NCBI RefSeq assembly: GCF_017876165.1
Contig: NZ_JAGINQ010000004.1
Location: 186,001-250,000, forward strand
DNA length: 64,000 nucleotides
Source: Azospirillum soli
Lineage (GTDB): Bacteria > Pseudomonadota > Alphaproteobacteria > Azospirillales > Azospirillaceae
Direction: 5' to 3'
Part shown: positions 1-10,081 of the stretch, piece after piece
How the letters are laid out: every line of letters begins with the position of its first letter
How positions within the stretch are numbered: position 1 is the first letter of the stretch
Translations under genes and position numbers: made by a program
The notes under the pieces: generated by a model
What the model saw: the letters and a program-made list of their open reading frames with translations, nothing else
Databases searched by the model: none
What the model was told of the DNA's origin: nothing

Positions 1-160
1 CACGCAGCCCGGACTCCTTCACCTGCTCGATGATCCAGTCCTTGCCCTTCTCGATGATGGCCTTCGTGCCGTCCCAGTCACCGCGCTTCTTGGCGGCTTC
101 CAGGCCAAAGCTCTGGAAACCGTAGAGGTTGGTGAAAATGCGGTCCTCGTCGCGAAGCAT
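1..160 (-). CDS. nuoF: NADH-quinone oxidoreductase subunit F, N-terminal part (NuoF)
   Basis: Only the first 53 codons lie in the window; the gene runs off the left edge. The peptide starts [17 protein letters not shown] and continues with a Lys/Asp-rich stretch ending in VKESGLR, which matches the start of NuoF, the NADH- and FMN-binding 51-kDa subunit of respiratory complex I. The FMN, NADH and Fe-S motifs lie outside the window. It begins 10 bp after the nuoE stop and is the most downstream nuo gene visible, in the usual A-B-C-D-E-F order. Confidence 0.9.
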   Translation of the reverse strand, partial: MLRDEDRIFTNLYGFQSFGLEAAKKRGDWDGTKAIIEKGKDWIIEQVKESGLR

Positions 161-170
161 CGCATCCCCC

Positions 171-794
171 TCAATCGGCCTGGGTGTCGGTGGTGAACGC
201 CTTCAGAGTCGTCGGACCGCCCACCGGTTCGGAGGACTGCCGGCCGATCTGAGAGCCATGCTTGGGGATCTCGCCGCGCTTCAGCGCGTCGATGATCTTC
301 TCCATGTGCTCCGAGCTGACGTCTTCATAATAGTCGTCGCCGATCTGAACGACCGGCGCATTGACGCAGGCGCCCGAGCACTCGACCTCGCGCAGCGTGA
401 ACTGGCCGTCGTCGGTGGTCTCGCCGACCGAGATGCCCAGCTTCTTCTCGCAGGTGTGCACGATGTCGTCCGACCCGCGCAGCCAGCACGGCGTGGTCGT
501 GCAGACCTGGATGACGTGCTTACCGACCGGGGTCTTGTTGTACATCGTGTAGAAGGTCGCGACCTCGTACACGCGGATGCGCGGCATCGACAGCAGGTCG
601 GCGACGGCGTCCATGGCCGCGCGCGGCAGCCAGCCGGCGTTCTGACGCTGCGCCAGATCCAGCAGCGGCATGCAGGCGCTGGCCTGCTTGCCTTCCGGGT
701 ACTTGGCGATGATCTGCTTCGCCCGCTCCAGGTTTTCCGGAGTGAAGGTGAAGGACGCCGGCTCCATGGCCGGGTCGTGAGCCGGGGCGCTCAT
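171..794 (-). CDS. nuoE: NADH-quinone oxidoreductase subunit E (NuoE, 24-kDa 2Fe-2S subunit)
   Basis: Subunit of the NADH-oxidising arm of complex I, on the cytoplasmic side; with NuoF it holds the N1a 2Fe-2S centre. The 207-residue protein shows the four cluster cysteines of the thioredoxin-like domain: [12 protein letters not shown] (two) and [14 protein letters not shown] (two). The N-terminal helical part ([27 protein letters not shown]) is typical. The C-terminal tail after about residue 170 is low in complexity and may be flexible. Its ATG overlaps the nuoD stop by 4 bp, which suggests translational coupling. Confidence 0.96.
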   Translation of the reverse strand: MSAPAHDPAMEPASFTFTPENLERAKQIIAKYPEGKQASACMPLLDLAQRQNAGWLPRAAMDAVADLLSMPRIRVYEVATFYTMYNKTPVGKHVIQVCTTTPCWLRGSDDIVHTCEKKLGISVGETTDDGQFTLREVECSGACVNAPVVQIGDDYYEDVSSEHMEKIIDALKRGEIPKHGSQIGRQSSEPVGGPTTLKAFTTDTQAD

Positions 795-2011
795 CGGTCA
801 ATCTCTCCGAACACGATGTCCATCGACGCGATGTTGGCCACCGCGTCGGCCAGCATGTGGCCCTTCGACATGAAATCCAGGCCCTGCAGATGGGCGAAGC
901 CCGGCGCGCGAATCTTGCACCGGTACGGCTTATTGGTGCCGTCGGACACCAGATACACGCCGAACTCGCCCTTCGGCGCCTCGATGGCGGTGTAGGTCTC
1001 GCCGGCCGGGACGTGGAAGCCCTCGGTGAAGAGCTTGAAGTGGTGGATGAGCGCTTCCATCGAGCGCTTCATCTCGCCGCGCGGCGGCGGGGAGACCTTG
1101 CGGTCCTCGACGCGCACCGGACCGTCCGGCAGTTCCTTCAGGACCTGGCGGATGATGCGATTCGACTGGCGCATCTCCTCCATGCGGACGAGATAGCGCG
1201 CCCAGCAGTCGCCGGTCAGGCCGACGGGCACGTCGAAGTCCATGCGGTCGTAGACCTCATAGGGCTGCGACTTGCGCAGATCCCAGGCGACGCCCGAACC
1301 GCGCAGCATCGGGCCGGTGAAGCCCCAGTCGAACGCCTCTTCCTTCGTCACGATGCCGATGTCGACCGTGCGCTGCTTGAAGATCCGGTTCTCGGTCAGC
1401 AGGTTGTCGATGTCGTCGCAGAACTTCGGGAATCGCTCGGTGAACTCCCAGATGTCGTCCACGAGGCCGGCCGGCAGGTCCCAAGCGACGCCGCCCGGAC
1501 GGAAGTAGTTGGCGTGCAGGCGAGCGCCGGAGACGCGCTCGTAGAACTCCATGAGGATTTCGCGTTCCTCAAAGCCCCACAAAGCCGGCGTGATCGCGCC
1601 GACGTCGAGAGCGCCGGTCGTGATCGACAGGATATGGTTGAGGATGCGCGTGATCTCGGAGAACAGCACGCGGATGTACTGGGCGCGCAGCGGCGCCTTG
1701 ATCTGCAGCAGGTTCTCGATGCCGAGCACAAAGGCGTGCTCCATGCACATCGGGCTGACGTAATCCAGGCGGTCGAAATAGGGGATCGCCTGGATGTAGG
1801 TCTTGTACTCGATCAGCTTTTCGGTGCCCCGGTGCAGCAGGCCGATGTGCGGATCGCAGCGTTCGACCACCTCGCCGTTCAGCTCCATCACCAGGCGCAG
1901 CACGCCGTGGGCCGCAGGGTGCTGCGGCCCGAAGTTCATGGTGTAGGGCTTGATCTGGGTCTTGCCGCCGGCCTGACCGGCGGAGGGATGTGCGGACGTG
2001 GCGATGGTCAC
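791..2011 (-). CDS. nuoD: NADH-quinone oxidoreductase subunit D (NuoD, 49-kDa subunit)
   Basis: Subunit of the connecting arm of complex I that, with NuoB, forms the quinone-binding cavity. The 406-residue length is normal for stand-alone NuoD (not a NuoCD fusion). Visible family motifs are [16 protein letters not shown] near the N terminus (the quinone-site His), [18 protein letters not shown], and the C-terminal [19 protein letters not shown] and [12 protein letters not shown]. The gene overlaps nuoC and nuoE by 4 bp each, so it sits in a tightly coupled operon. Confidence 0.98.
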   Translation of the reverse strand: MTIATSAHPSAGQAGGKTQIKPYTMNFGPQHPAAHGVLRLVMELNGEVVERCDPHIGLLHRGTEKLIEYKTYIQAIPYFDRLDYVSPMCMEHAFVLGIENLLQIKAPLRAQYIRVLFSEITRILNHILSITTGALDVGAITPALWGFEEREILMEFYERVSGARLHANYFRPGGVAWDLPAGLVDDIWEFTERFPKFCDDIDNLLTENRIFKQRTVDIGIVTKEEAFDWGFTGPMLRGSGVAWDLRKSQPYEVYDRMDFDVPVGLTGDCWARYLVRMEEMRQSNRIIRQVLKELPDGPVRVEDRKVSPPPRGEMKRSMEALIHHFKLFTEGFHVPAGETYTAIEAPKGEFGVYLVSDGTNKPYRCKIRAPGFAHLQGLDFMSKGHMLADAVANIASMDIVFGEIDR

Positions 2012-2637
2012 GGCTTGCTCCCAGTGTCAGGGGCCTGGGCCTTCTCGTCACCGGGCAGCATGACGTTGGTCATGCCTTCCCAGGGGGACAGGAAGTCGAA
2101 GGAACGGAAGTCCTGAGTCAGGCGGACCGGCTCGTAGACGACGCGCTTCTGGTCCTCGTCGTAGCGGCACTCGACATAGCCGGTCAGCGGGAAGTCCTTG
2201 CGGAACGGATGGCCCTCGAACCCGTAGTCGGTGAGGATGCGCCGCAGGTCCGGGTGGTCGGAGAAGAAGACCCCGTACATGTCCCAGGTCTCGCGCTCGA
2301 ACCAGTTGGCCGCGTTGTAGACCGGCACGGCGGAGGGCACGGGCGTGTCCTCGTCGGTGGTCAGTTTCACGCGGATGCGGCGGTTGTGCTTGTAGCTGAG
2401 GAGGTTGTAGACGACCTCCAGCCGCTCCTCGCGTTCCGGCCAGTCCACCGCGGTGACGTCGATCAGCTGCTCGAACGAGCAGGTCGTGTCGTCGCGCAGG
2501 AAGGTCAGCGCCTTCACAATCGAGGGCCGCCGCACGGTGACCATCAGTTCGCCGAGCTTCAGCTCGACCGTCAGGACGTCATCGCCAAGCTTCGCGGCGA
2601 TGTGGTCCCCAAGTTCCTTCAACGCCTGTTCGGACAT
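2008..2637 (-). CDS. nuoC: NADH-quinone oxidoreductase subunit C (NuoC, 30-kDa subunit)
   Basis: Peripheral-arm subunit of complex I with no cofactor of its own, contacting NuoD and NuoB. The 209-residue protein has the 30-kDa family signature near residues 115-150 ([41 protein letters not shown]). The remaining N-terminal part is the typical alpha/beta domain, and the C terminus ends with a short polar tail. It lies 26 bp downstream of nuoB and overlaps nuoD by 4 bp. Confidence 0.97.
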   Translation of the reverse strand: MSEQALKELGDHIAAKLGDDVLTVELKLGELMVTVRRPSIVKALTFLRDDTTCSFEQLIDVTAVDWPEREERLEVVYNLLSYKHNRRIRVKLTTDEDTPVPSAVPVYNAANWFERETWDMYGVFFSDHPDLRRILTDYGFEGHPFRKDFPLTGYVECRYDEDQKRVVYEPVRLTQDFRSFDFLSPWEGMTNVMLPGDEKAQAPDTGSKP

Positions 2638-2663
2638 GGGCCAGGGCCTGCCTTATTCTTGTC

Positions 2664-3206
2664 TCAGCGGGCGATGCGGTTGCCGCGCCGGATCTTCTTC
2701 TGGAGCTGCAGGATGCCGTACACGAGCGCTTCCGCCGTCGGCGGGCAACCCGGAACGTAGATGTCGACCGGGACGATTCGGTCACACCCGCGCACCACCG
2801 AGTACGAGTAGTGATAATAACCGCCGCCGTTGGCGCAGGAGCCCATCGAGATCACCCAGCGCGGTTCCGGCATCTGGTCGTAGACCTTGCGGAGTGCCGG
2901 GGCCATCTTGTTGGTCAGCGTGCCGGCCACGATCATGCAGTCCGACTGGCGCGGGCTGGGGCGCGGGATCACGCCGAAGCGGTCCAGGTCGTACCGGCTC
3001 ATGTAGGCGTGGATCATTTCCACCGCGCAGCAGGCCAGACCGAAGGTCATCGGCCACAGCGAGCCGGTGCGGGCCCAGGCGAGGACGTCTTCATACTTGG
3101 CCGTGATGAAGCCCTTTTCCTGGATCTCCTCCGTCACCGCGCGGAGGTAGGCGTCCTGTTCCGGTCCGGGCGGAATCGGCGCCAGCTTGGCAGCCTCTAC
3201 TCCCAT
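2664..3206 (-). CDS. nuoB: NADH-quinone oxidoreductase subunit B (NuoB, 20-kDa 4Fe-4S subunit)
   Basis: Carries the terminal N2 4Fe-4S cluster that passes electrons to quinone. Cluster cysteines are visible in the adjacent pair GLACCAVEM, in [22 protein letters not shown] and in [17 protein letters not shown] chose the ATG at 3206 ([10 protein letters not shown], 180 residues) because AAAGGAG lies 7 nt before it. A longer reading from 3227 would add seven residues and lacks as good a site. With this start the gene overlaps nuoA by 10 bp. Confidence 0.96.
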   Translation of the reverse strand: MGVEAAKLAPIPPGPEQDAYLRAVTEEIQEKGFITAKYEDVLAWARTGSLWPMTFGLACCAVEMIHAYMSRYDLDRFGVIPRPSPRQSDCMIVAGTLTNKMAPALRKVYDQMPEPRWVISMGSCANGGGYYHYSYSVVRGCDRIVPVDIYVPGCPPTAEALVYGILQLQKKIRRGNRIAR

Positions 3207-3565
3207 TCCAGAGCTCCTTTCTTCCACTCATAAATGAAGCCGATGGTCAGGATCCCGAGGAACACGATCATCGACCAGAAGCCGAACAGCCCGATGTCGC
3301 CGAGGGCGACCGCCCACGGGAACAGGAAGGCGACTTCCAGGTCGAAAATGATGAACAGGATGGAGACCAGATAGAACCGCACGTCGAACTTCGCGCGGGC
3401 GTCCTCGAACGGCTCGAAGCCGCATTCGTAGGGGGAGACCTTTTCCGCGTCCGGGTTCTTCGGGCTGATGACGTAGGACGCCCCGACCATGACGACGGCC
3501 AGCGCAATACCGATCAGCAGGAACACCAGGATCGGAAGGTACTCAATGATCAGCGGATTGGTCAC
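3197..3565 (-). CDS. nuoA: NADH-quinone oxidoreductase subunit A (NuoA, membrane subunit)
   Basis: Small membrane subunit of complex I. Three hydrophobic segments are visible: [40 protein letters not shown] and [17 protein letters not shown]. The family motifs [12 protein letters not shown] and [12 protein letters not shown] flank the second helix. I start at GTG 3565 ([11 protein letters not shown], 122 residues) because GGGAGGAG is just upstream and the length matches the family. An upstream ATG at 3610 would add 15 residues with no parallel in NuoA. First gene of the operon. Confidence 0.93.
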   Translation of the reverse strand: MTNPLIIEYLPILVFLLIGIALAVVMVGASYVISPKNPDAEKVSPYECGFEPFEDARAKFDVRFYLVSILFIIFDLEVAFLFPWAVALGDIGLFGFWSMIVFLGILTIGFIYEWKKGALEWE

Positions 3566-3756
3566 CGCGCTCCTCCCATGAGCCCACGCCACGAACGCCG
3601 GTACGGCCATTGAATTCGGCCGCCGCGCGGTGCCGTGGCTGGAATGCCTTGGATTAGCCCATCAGACGGGCCGGAATATATGACGAGTGCGTGGGCAAGG
3701 AAAGCGGTTTGAATCGCTTTCGGCCAATGAATCCACTCTGCGGAAAGGGGTGGATG

Positions 3757-3827
3757 TCCTTGGTAATACCACACAATTTAAAAGGACGCTCTCCTTGGTA
3801 ATACCAAGCATTTTAAAAAGGAGAACA
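3757..3827. promoter_or_regulatory. Tandem 35-bp repeat with TTGGTAATACCA palindromes upstream of nuoA
   Basis: Two copies of a 35-bp unit begin at about 3758 and 3793. Each contains the palindrome TTGGTAATACCA(A) (3760-3771 and 3795-3807) followed by an A/T-rich TTTAAAA block and GGA. The spacing places both palindromes on about the same helix face. The form TTGGTnnnACCAA resembles operators of GntR-type regulators of the PdhR/FadR group. The sites lie about 195-245 bp upstream of nuoA and 75-140 bp past the 3' end of tRNA-Asp. The rest of 3566-3901 shows no gene. Confidence 0.5.
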
Positions 3828-3901
3828 GAACATCCTGCAGAGCGAACACAGAAGCCGCGACCGGCGATTAGGCAGAAGCATGTTGATGTGGGAAGAGTAA
3901 A

Positions 3902-3978
<77 letters not shown>

Positions 3979-4142
3979 GCAATGCGGCGATGAAGGGAAT
4001 AGGACGACTCCGAATACCGTTTCGGAGCGGTCGATCCGCCTTCGGGGCTGTTTGCCCCCGCCGTATGGTGGGCGGTTTCTAGCCGCCCTGCCCTCACGCT
4101 GTCAATCACGAAATTGAAGAACGGGTCCGCGGCTTTGAAAAC

Positions 4143-4367
4143 TCAACGCGCCAACTCGCGACGGCGCAGGCGGTCCAACCGATCTAAAGCCAGCAGCAGG
4201 TTCTCGGATAGGTCGCGGTGGTCCTCCACCCCGGCGCCACCGAACCGGGTCAGCGTTTCTTCCAGCGCCTTCGCGAGATGTTCGGAGACTTCGAGATTTT
4301 CCTGCTCAAGCGCCAGTTCCAGCGCGCTCAGGATACGGTCCCCCAGCCGACGGTCGTTCTCGATCAC
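4143..4367 (-). CDS. Small acidic helical protein of unknown function
   Basis: A 74-residue protein (VIENDRRLGDRILSALELALEQ...) predicted to be almost entirely alpha-helical, with alternating acidic and Leu residues (LEVSEHLAKALEETLTRFGG) ending in a basic tail (LDRLRRRELAR). I do not recognise a named family. I place the start at GTG 4367 because a strong GGGAGGAG Shine-Dalgarno lies just upstream. The ATG at 4436 would add 23 unlikely residues. It stands alone between tRNA-Asp and tRNA-Val on the same strand. Coding is supported by the start signal and composition, not by any known homologue. Confidence 0.65.
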   Translation of the reverse strand: MIENDRRLGDRILSALELALEQENLEVSEHLAKALEETLTRFGGAGVEDHRDLSENLLLALDRLDRLRRRELAR

Positions 4368-4481
4368 TTGCTCCTCCCGATTCCGCGCGTTGCCGTGGAT
4401 TTGACGATAGCACAGCAATCGGCCGGGCAAGCCCAATTCCGCTTTTCAAACGGCGTCGAGGGGTGTGAAGGCGGCGCGGAA

Positions 4482-4556
4482 TGGTGGGCGATGAGGGGAT
4501 CGAACCCCCGACCCTCTCCGTGTAAAGGAGACGCTCTACCGCTGAGCTAATCGCCC
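4482..4556 (-). tRNA. tRNA-Val (TAC)
   Basis: Minus-strand cloverleaf: acceptor GGGCGAT/ATCGCCC, D arm AGCTCAGCGGTAGAGC, anticodon stem TCTCC/GGAGA with loop TTTACAC (anticodon TAC), T arm CGGGGGTTCGATCCCCT, encoded CCA. Confidence 0.97.
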
Positions 4557-4606
4557 GCGCCGCGGCTCCGATGTCGCGGAGCCTCAATACAAAAAACCGG
4601 CAGAAA

Positions 4607-4635
4607 CAAAACCGGCCGGGAAGACCCCCGGCCGG
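4607..4635 (-). terminator. Intrinsic terminator downstream of the HU gene
   Basis: On the minus strand a perfect 9-bp stem CCGGCCGGG/CCCGGCCGG (4627-4635 with 4612-4620) and a 6-nt loop are followed by TTTTG. It lies 25 bp after the hup stop codon. Confidence 0.85.
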
Positions 4636-4660
4636 CTGCACTATGGCCTGGAAGGCCCGA

Positions 4661-4933
4661 TCAGTTCAAGCCGTCCTTGAGGGTCTTGCCCGGCTTGAAC
4701 TTCGGCTGCTTCGACGCCGGGATGGTGATCTTCTCGCCGGTGCGCGGGTTGCGGCCCTCGCTGGCGGCACGCTCGGCCACCGCGAAGGTACCGAAGCCCA
4801 CCAGGCGCACTTCGTCACCCTTCTTCAGCGAGTCGGCAATGCCTTCGAAAACCGCGTCGACCGCCTTGGTCGCGTCAGTTTTAGACAAACCCGCCGCATC
4901 GGCGACATGCGCCACGAGATCATTCTTGTTCAC
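4661..4933 (-). CDS. hupB: DNA-binding protein HU
   Basis: Nucleoid-associated protein that bends and wraps DNA. The 90-residue length is exactly that of HU. It has the N-terminal dimerisation helices (MNKNDLVAHVADAAGLSKTDATKAVDAVF), the conserved VRLVGFGTFAVAERAA, and the DNA-binding beta arm GRNPRTGEKITIPASKQPKFKPGK with the intercalating Pro in the arm tip. It lies downstream of lon on the same strand, the common alphaproteobacterial arrangement, 163 bp from the lon stop and followed by its own terminator. Confidence 0.97.
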   Translation of the reverse strand: MNKNDLVAHVADAAGLSKTDATKAVDAVFEGIADSLKKGDEVRLVGFGTFAVAERAASEGRNPRTGEKITIPASKQPKFKPGKTLKDGLN

Positions 4934-5016
4934 TTAATCCCCCTTCCCAATTCGACAAAGAAACGTAGAACAAAGCCGCCCCACGACTTTGTGCGCGCAA
5001 AGGATAAGCACAGCAA

Positions 5017-5047
5017 CGCCCGCCCGTCAATTGCCGACGGGCGGGCG
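5017..5047 (-). repeat. 12-bp perfect stem-loop between lon and hup
   Basis: CGCCCGCCCGTC (5017-5028) pairs perfectly with GACGGGCGGGCG (5036-5047) around a 7-nt loop. On the minus strand it follows the lon stop by 50 nt but has no T-run after it. It may be a 3' stabilising or Rho-assisted end for lon mRNA, or a processing site before hup. Confidence 0.6.
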
Positions 5048-5096
5048 CTGCGGTCAAAAGTCGCATTTTTACGCGGCAAGGACCGTGCGACTCGGA

Positions 5097-7511
5097 CTAG
5101 TGACGAAGAACCTCACCCGTCGCATCGGTCTGCGGCTTGGCGGCGGCAGGTTCAACCGCCTCCGGCTCAGTCCATTCAATGGGCTCAAGCGCGCGAACCA
5201 GGGCATGCTTCAACACATCGTCCACCGTGCTGACCGGGATGATTTCCAAACCACGCTTCACGTTGTCCGGAATATCCGCCAGATCCTTTTCGTTGTCCTT
5301 CGGGATCAGCACATGCTTCAGACCGCCACGCAGAGCGGCGAGCAGCTTCTCCTTCAGGCCGCCGATCGGGAGCACCCGTCCGCGCAGCGTGATCTCGCCG
5401 GTCATCGCCACGTCCTTGCGCACCGGAATGCCGGTCAGGACGGAGACGATCGAGGTGATCATCGCCACACCGGCCGAGGGGCCGTCCTTCGGGGTCGCGC
5501 CCTCCGGAACGTGGACGTGGATGTCCCGCTTCTCGAACAGAGTCGGCTTGATGCCAAAGGCGGTCGCCCGCGACTTGACGTAGCTCTCGGCCGCCTGGAC
5601 CGACTCCTTCATCACGTCGCCCAGCTTGCCCGTGGTGGTCACGCGGCCCTTGCCCGGCAGCGCGACGGCCTCGATCGACAGCAGTTCGCCTCCGACTTCG
5701 GTCCAGGCCAGACCGGTGGTGACGCCCACCAGATCCTCCAGTTCCGCCTCGCCGAAGTGGAACCGGCGGACGCCGGCATACTTGTCGAGGTTCCGGCGGG
5801 TGATCGAGACCTTGCCGCCGTTGGAGCCCTTCATCAGGATCTCCTTCACGGCCTTGCGGCAAAGGTTGGCGATCTCACGCTCCAGGCTGCGGACGCCGGC
5901 TTCGCGGGTGTAGTAGCGAATCAGGTCGCGCAACGCGTCGTCGGAGATGACGAACTCGCCCTTCTTCAGGCCATTCGCCTCAACCTGCTTCTCGATCAGG
6001 TGGCGCTTGGAGATCTCGACCTTTTCGTCTTCGGTGTAGCCGGCGACACGGATGATCTCCATACGGTCCAGCAGCGGCTGCGGCATGCGCATCGTGTTGG
6101 CCGTGCAGACGAACATCACGTCCGACAGATCGTAATCGACCTCCAGATAATGGTCGTTGAAGGTGCCGTTCTGCTCCGGATCCAGGACCTCCAGCAGGGC
6201 CGACGACGGGTCGCCGCGCCAGTCGGCGCCCAGCTTGTCGATCTCGTCCAGCAGGAACAGCGGGTTCGATGACTTCGCCTTCTTCATGCCCTGGATGACC
6301 TTGCCGGGCATGGAACCGATGTAGGTGCGGCGGTGGCCGCGAACCTCGGCCTCGTCGCGCACGCCGCCCAGCGACATGCGGACGAAGTTGCGGCCCGTGG
6401 ACTTGGCGATGGACTTGCCGAGCGAGGTCTTGCCGACGCCGGGCGGACCGACGAGGCAGAGGATTGGACCCTTCACCTTGTTCATGCGGTTCTGGACCGC
6501 GAGATACTCAAGGATGCGCTCCTTGACCTTCTCCAAGCCGTAGTGGTCGGCGTCGAGGATCTTCTGCGCCAGCTTCAGATCCTTCTTCACCTTGGTGCGC
6601 TTCTTCCACGGAATGGACAGCATCCAGTCCAGATAGTTGCGCACGACGGTGGCCTCGGCCGACATCGGGCTCATGGAGCGCAGCTTCTTCAGCTCGGCCA
6701 GAGCCTTTTCGCGCGCTTCCTTGGAGAAGCGGGTCTTGTTGATCTTCTCTTCCAGCTCGGCCGACTCGTCGCGGCCGTCCTCGGTCTCGCCGAGTTCCTT
6801 CTGGATCGCCTTCAGCTGCTCGTTCAGATAGTACTCGCGCTGGGTCTTCTCCATCTGCCGCTTCACGCGGTTGCGGATGCGCTTTTCCACCTGCAGCACG
6901 CCGATCTCGCCTTCCATGAAGGCGTAGACCCGCTCCAGCCGCTCCGACACGGTCGCGCATTCCAGAAGCTGCTGCTTCTCCGGAATCTTCAGCGCGAGGT
7001 GCGAAGCCACGGTGTCGGCCAGCTTGCCGGCCTCCTCGATCTGGTTGATCGAGACCAGCACTTCCGGCGGGATCTTCTTGTTCAGCTTGATGTACTGCTC
7101 GAACTGCGAGACCACGGCCCGGCCGAGCGCTTCCAGCTCCTGCCCTTCCCCGACCTTCTCTTCAACGAGGTCAGCATAAGCCTGGAAGAAATCTTCGTTC
7201 TCGGCGAACTTCGTGATCGATGCGCGCTGGCCGCCCTCCACCAGCACCTTGACCGTCCCGTCCGGCAGCTTCAGCAGCTGCAACACGGTGCCGACGGTGC
7301 CGACGCTGTAGATGTCGGCCGGGGTCGGATCATCCTGCGCAGCGTTCTTCTGGGTGACGAGAAGGATCTGCTTGTCGTCCTTCATCACGTCTTCCAGGGC
7401 GCGCACGGACTTCTCCCGGCCCACGAACAGCGGCACGATCATGTGGGGGAAGACCACGATGTCGCGCAGCGGGAGGACCGGATAGAGGACACCACGGGGG
7501 ATTTGGAACAT
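5097..7511 (-). CDS. lon: ATP-dependent protease Lon (LonA)
   Basis: Cytoplasmic AAA+ serine protease that degrades misfolded and regulatory proteins. The 804 residues have the normal domain order: N-terminal substrate domain ([22 protein letters not shown]), coiled-coil linker (residues about 180-300), AAA+ module with Walker [10 protein letters not shown] (about residue 355) and Walker B FLLDEIDK, and the C-terminal protease domain with the catalytic Ser in [11 protein letters not shown] and Lys in [12 protein letters not shown]. The start MFQIPRG has a modest AAGAGG site. It follows tig-clpP-clpX and precedes hup. Confidence 0.98.
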   Translation of the reverse strand: MFQIPRGVLYPVLPLRDIVVFPHMIVPLFVGREKSVRALEDVMKDDKQILLVTQKNAAQDDPTPADIYSVGTVGTVLQLLKLPDGTVKVLVEGGQRASITKFAENEDFFQAYADLVEEKVGEGQELEALGRAVVSQFEQYIKLNKKIPPEVLVSINQIEEAGKLADTVASHLALKIPEKQQLLECATVSERLERVYAFMEGEIGVLQVEKRIRNRVKRQMEKTQREYYLNEQLKAIQKELGETEDGRDESAELEEKINKTRFSKEAREKALAELKKLRSMSPMSAEATVVRNYLDWMLSIPWKKRTKVKKDLKLAQKILDADHYGLEKVKERILEYLAVQNRMNKVKGPILCLVGPPGVGKTSLGKSIAKSTGRNFVRMSLGGVRDEAEVRGHRRTYIGSMPGKVIQGMKKAKSSNPLFLLDEIDKLGADWRGDPSSALLEVLDPEQNGTFNDHYLEVDYDLSDVMFVCTANTMRMPQPLLDRMEIIRVAGYTEDEKVEISKRHLIEKQVEANGLKKGEFVISDDALRDLIRYYTREAGVRSLEREIANLCRKAVKEILMKGSNGGKVSITRRNLDKYAGVRRFHFGEAELEDLVGVTTGLAWTEVGGELLSIEAVALPGKGRVTTTGKLGDVMKESVQAAESYVKSRATAFGIKPTLFEKRDIHVHVPEGATPKDGPSAGVAMITSIVSVLTGIPVRKDVAMTGEITLRGRVLPIGGLKEKLLAALRGGLKHVLIPKDNEKDLADIPDNVKRGLEIIPVSTVDDVLKHALVRALEPIEWTEPEAVEPAAAKPQTDATGEVLRH

Positions 7512-7700
7512 TGTTTGGGCCTCTTGGTAGGGACGCCGTCAGCCCGGGATGGGCCTGAGGAACTCCCGCCTCGGGGATGAGCGCGGAGAGCAAAGCCGGC
7601 ACGTTTCTAACGTGGCACAGCCCCCCGCCCCCTTCAAGTGGCTGCGCGCCAAGATTCGGCACAGAAATGGTCCGAAATCATAGAAATGCGCCGCAAACAG

Positions 7701-7732
7701 CAAAACGGGCGCGTTTCCACGCGCCCGTTTTG
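7701..7732 (-). terminator. Intrinsic terminator downstream of clpX
   Basis: Near-perfect stem CAAAACGGGCGCG / CGCGCCCGTTTTG with a 6-nt loop. The flanking A and T runs make it potentially bidirectional; the useful direction is minus, ending clpX mRNA about 100 bp after its stop. The rest of 7512-7828 holds the upstream region of lon, and I see no gene in it. Confidence 0.85.
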
Positions 7733-7828
7733 GATATTACCGTACAAAAGATAGAAGCGTTCCGATGCCGGTTATTTGGGCATCCTTTGCGCCGCCTCTG
7801 TCTTATGCACTCTTCCTACGCTTCGACC

Positions 7829-9097
7829 TTATGCTCCCGGGGCCTGCTGCTCGCCACGCCGCTCGGAATGGACATACAGCGGCTTGGCGCGACCCTCGAC
7901 CACTTCCTTGTTGACGAGGATGCTCTCCACGCCACTGAGGCCCGGCAGATCGAACATGGGGTCGAGGAGAATCGCCTCCATGATGGACCGCAGACCGCGC
8001 GCGCCGGTCCTGCGCTGGATCGCCTTGTGGGAGATCTGGCGCAACGCGTCGTCGGAGAACTCCAGACGGACGTCCTCCATCTCGAACAGGCGCTGGTACT
8101 GCTTGACGAGCGCGTTCTTCGGCTTGGTCAGGATCTCGACCAGCGCCGCCTCGTCCAGGTCGGCCAGAGTCGCGACGACCGGCAGACGGCCGACGAACTC
8201 GGGGATCAGGCCGAACTTCAGCAGGTCCTCCGGCTCGACCTCGCGCAGGATGTCGCCAGTGGAGCGCTCGTCCGGGCCGCGCACGTCGGCACCGAAGCCG
8301 ATGCTCGTGCCCTTGCCGCGCTGGGCGATGATCTTGTCCAGGCCGGCAAAGGCGCCGCCGCAGATGAACAGGATGTTGGTCGTGTCGACCTGCAGGAACT
8401 CCTGCTGCGGGTGCTTGCGGCCGCCCTGCGGGGGCACGGAGGCGACGGTGCCTTCCATGATCTTCAACAGGGCCTGCTGCACGCCCTCGCCCGACACGTC
8501 GCGGGTGATCGACGGGTTGTCGGACTTGCGGCTGATCTTATCGACCTCGTCGATGTAGACGATGCCGCGCTGCGCGCGCTCGACATTGTAGTCGGCGGCC
8601 TGCAGGAGCTTCAGGATGATGTTCTCGACGTCCTCACCGACATAGCCCGCCTCGGTCAGGGTCGTGGCGTCGGCCATGGTGAAGGGCACGTCGATGATTC
8701 GCGCCAGCGTCTGGGCGAGCAGCGTCTTGCCGCAGCCGGTCGGGCCGATCAGCAGGATGTTGGACTTCGCCAGTTCGACGTCGTTGTGCTTGGTGCCGTG
8801 CGCCAACCGCTTGTAGTGGTTGTGCACCGCGACCGACAGGACGCGCTTGGCGTGGTCCTGGCCGATCACGTAATCGTCCAGCACCGTATGGATGTCGCGC
8901 GGGGTCGGCACGCCGTCGCGGGACTTCACGAGGGTCGTCTTGTTCTCCTCGCGAATGATGTCCATGCACAGCTCGACGCATTCATCGCAGATGAACACCG
9001 TCGGACCGGCAATCAGCTTGCGGACCTCGTGCTGGCTCTTGCCGCAGAAGGAGCAGTAGAGCGTGTTCTTCGAATCGCCGCTGCTGGACTTGCTCAT
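7829..9097 (-). CDS. clpX: ATP-dependent Clp protease ATP-binding subunit ClpX
   Basis: AAA+ unfoldase that delivers substrates to ClpP. The 422-residue protein has the N-terminal four-Cys zinc-binding domain ([11 protein letters not shown] and [10 protein letters not shown]), Walker [18 protein letters not shown], Walker [11 protein letters not shown], the pore loop GYVGEDVEN and sensor-2 RRTGARGLR. The ClpP-contact loop IGFGADV is present. It lies downstream of clpP on the same strand. The 244-bp gap before it shows no ORF and could hold its own promoter. Confidence 0.98.
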   Translation of the reverse strand: MSKSSSGDSKNTLYCSFCGKSQHEVRKLIAGPTVFICDECVELCMDIIREENKTTLVKSRDGVPTPRDIHTVLDDYVIGQDHAKRVLSVAVHNHYKRLAHGTKHNDVELAKSNILLIGPTGCGKTLLAQTLARIIDVPFTMADATTLTEAGYVGEDVENIILKLLQAADYNVERAQRGIVYIDEVDKISRKSDNPSITRDVSGEGVQQALLKIMEGTVASVPPQGGRKHPQQEFLQVDTTNILFICGGAFAGLDKIIAQRGKGTSIGFGADVRGPDERSTGDILREVEPEDLLKFGLIPEFVGRLPVVATLADLDEAALVEILTKPKNALVKQYQRLFEMEDVRLEFSDDALRQISHKAIQRRTGARGLRSIMEAILLDPMFDLPGLSGVESILVNKEVVEGRAKPLYVHSERRGEQQAPGA

Positions 9098-9341
9098 CGG
9101 TACTCCGTCATCTCGCGGGGGACGTTTCAGTAACCCGTAACCGCCTGCGGCGTCCCCCGACGCCGGTCCTTTCAGAGGTTGTCGCGGGCGGAGCCCTCGA
9201 CAAGGTTAATGCATCGACATCAGTGCGTCGACTGGGCCGACCTGTCGCGCCGGATACCCTGCCATTCAACAACAGGGCTCCGGCGCAATCAATCATTTGT
9301 TGGCCCACCCGATTTGGAGGGACCCGCAGGGCGCCTCGGCT

Positions 9342-9968
<627 letters not shown>

Positions 9969-10081
9969 GTTGTTCTTCCCTGCCCCCGCAGCTCGATATT
10001 CGCCCTTACGGCTTGCATTCGCAGCTTACATATAGGTACGGATTGGGGCGACCGGTAGGCCGCCCCTCTCCATTTCCGCGA

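Noticed and set aside
5000..9133. Long plus-strand frames opposite lon and clpX
   Set aside because: High-GC third-position bias creates open frames antisense to strongly conserved genes; they have no motifs and no start signals.
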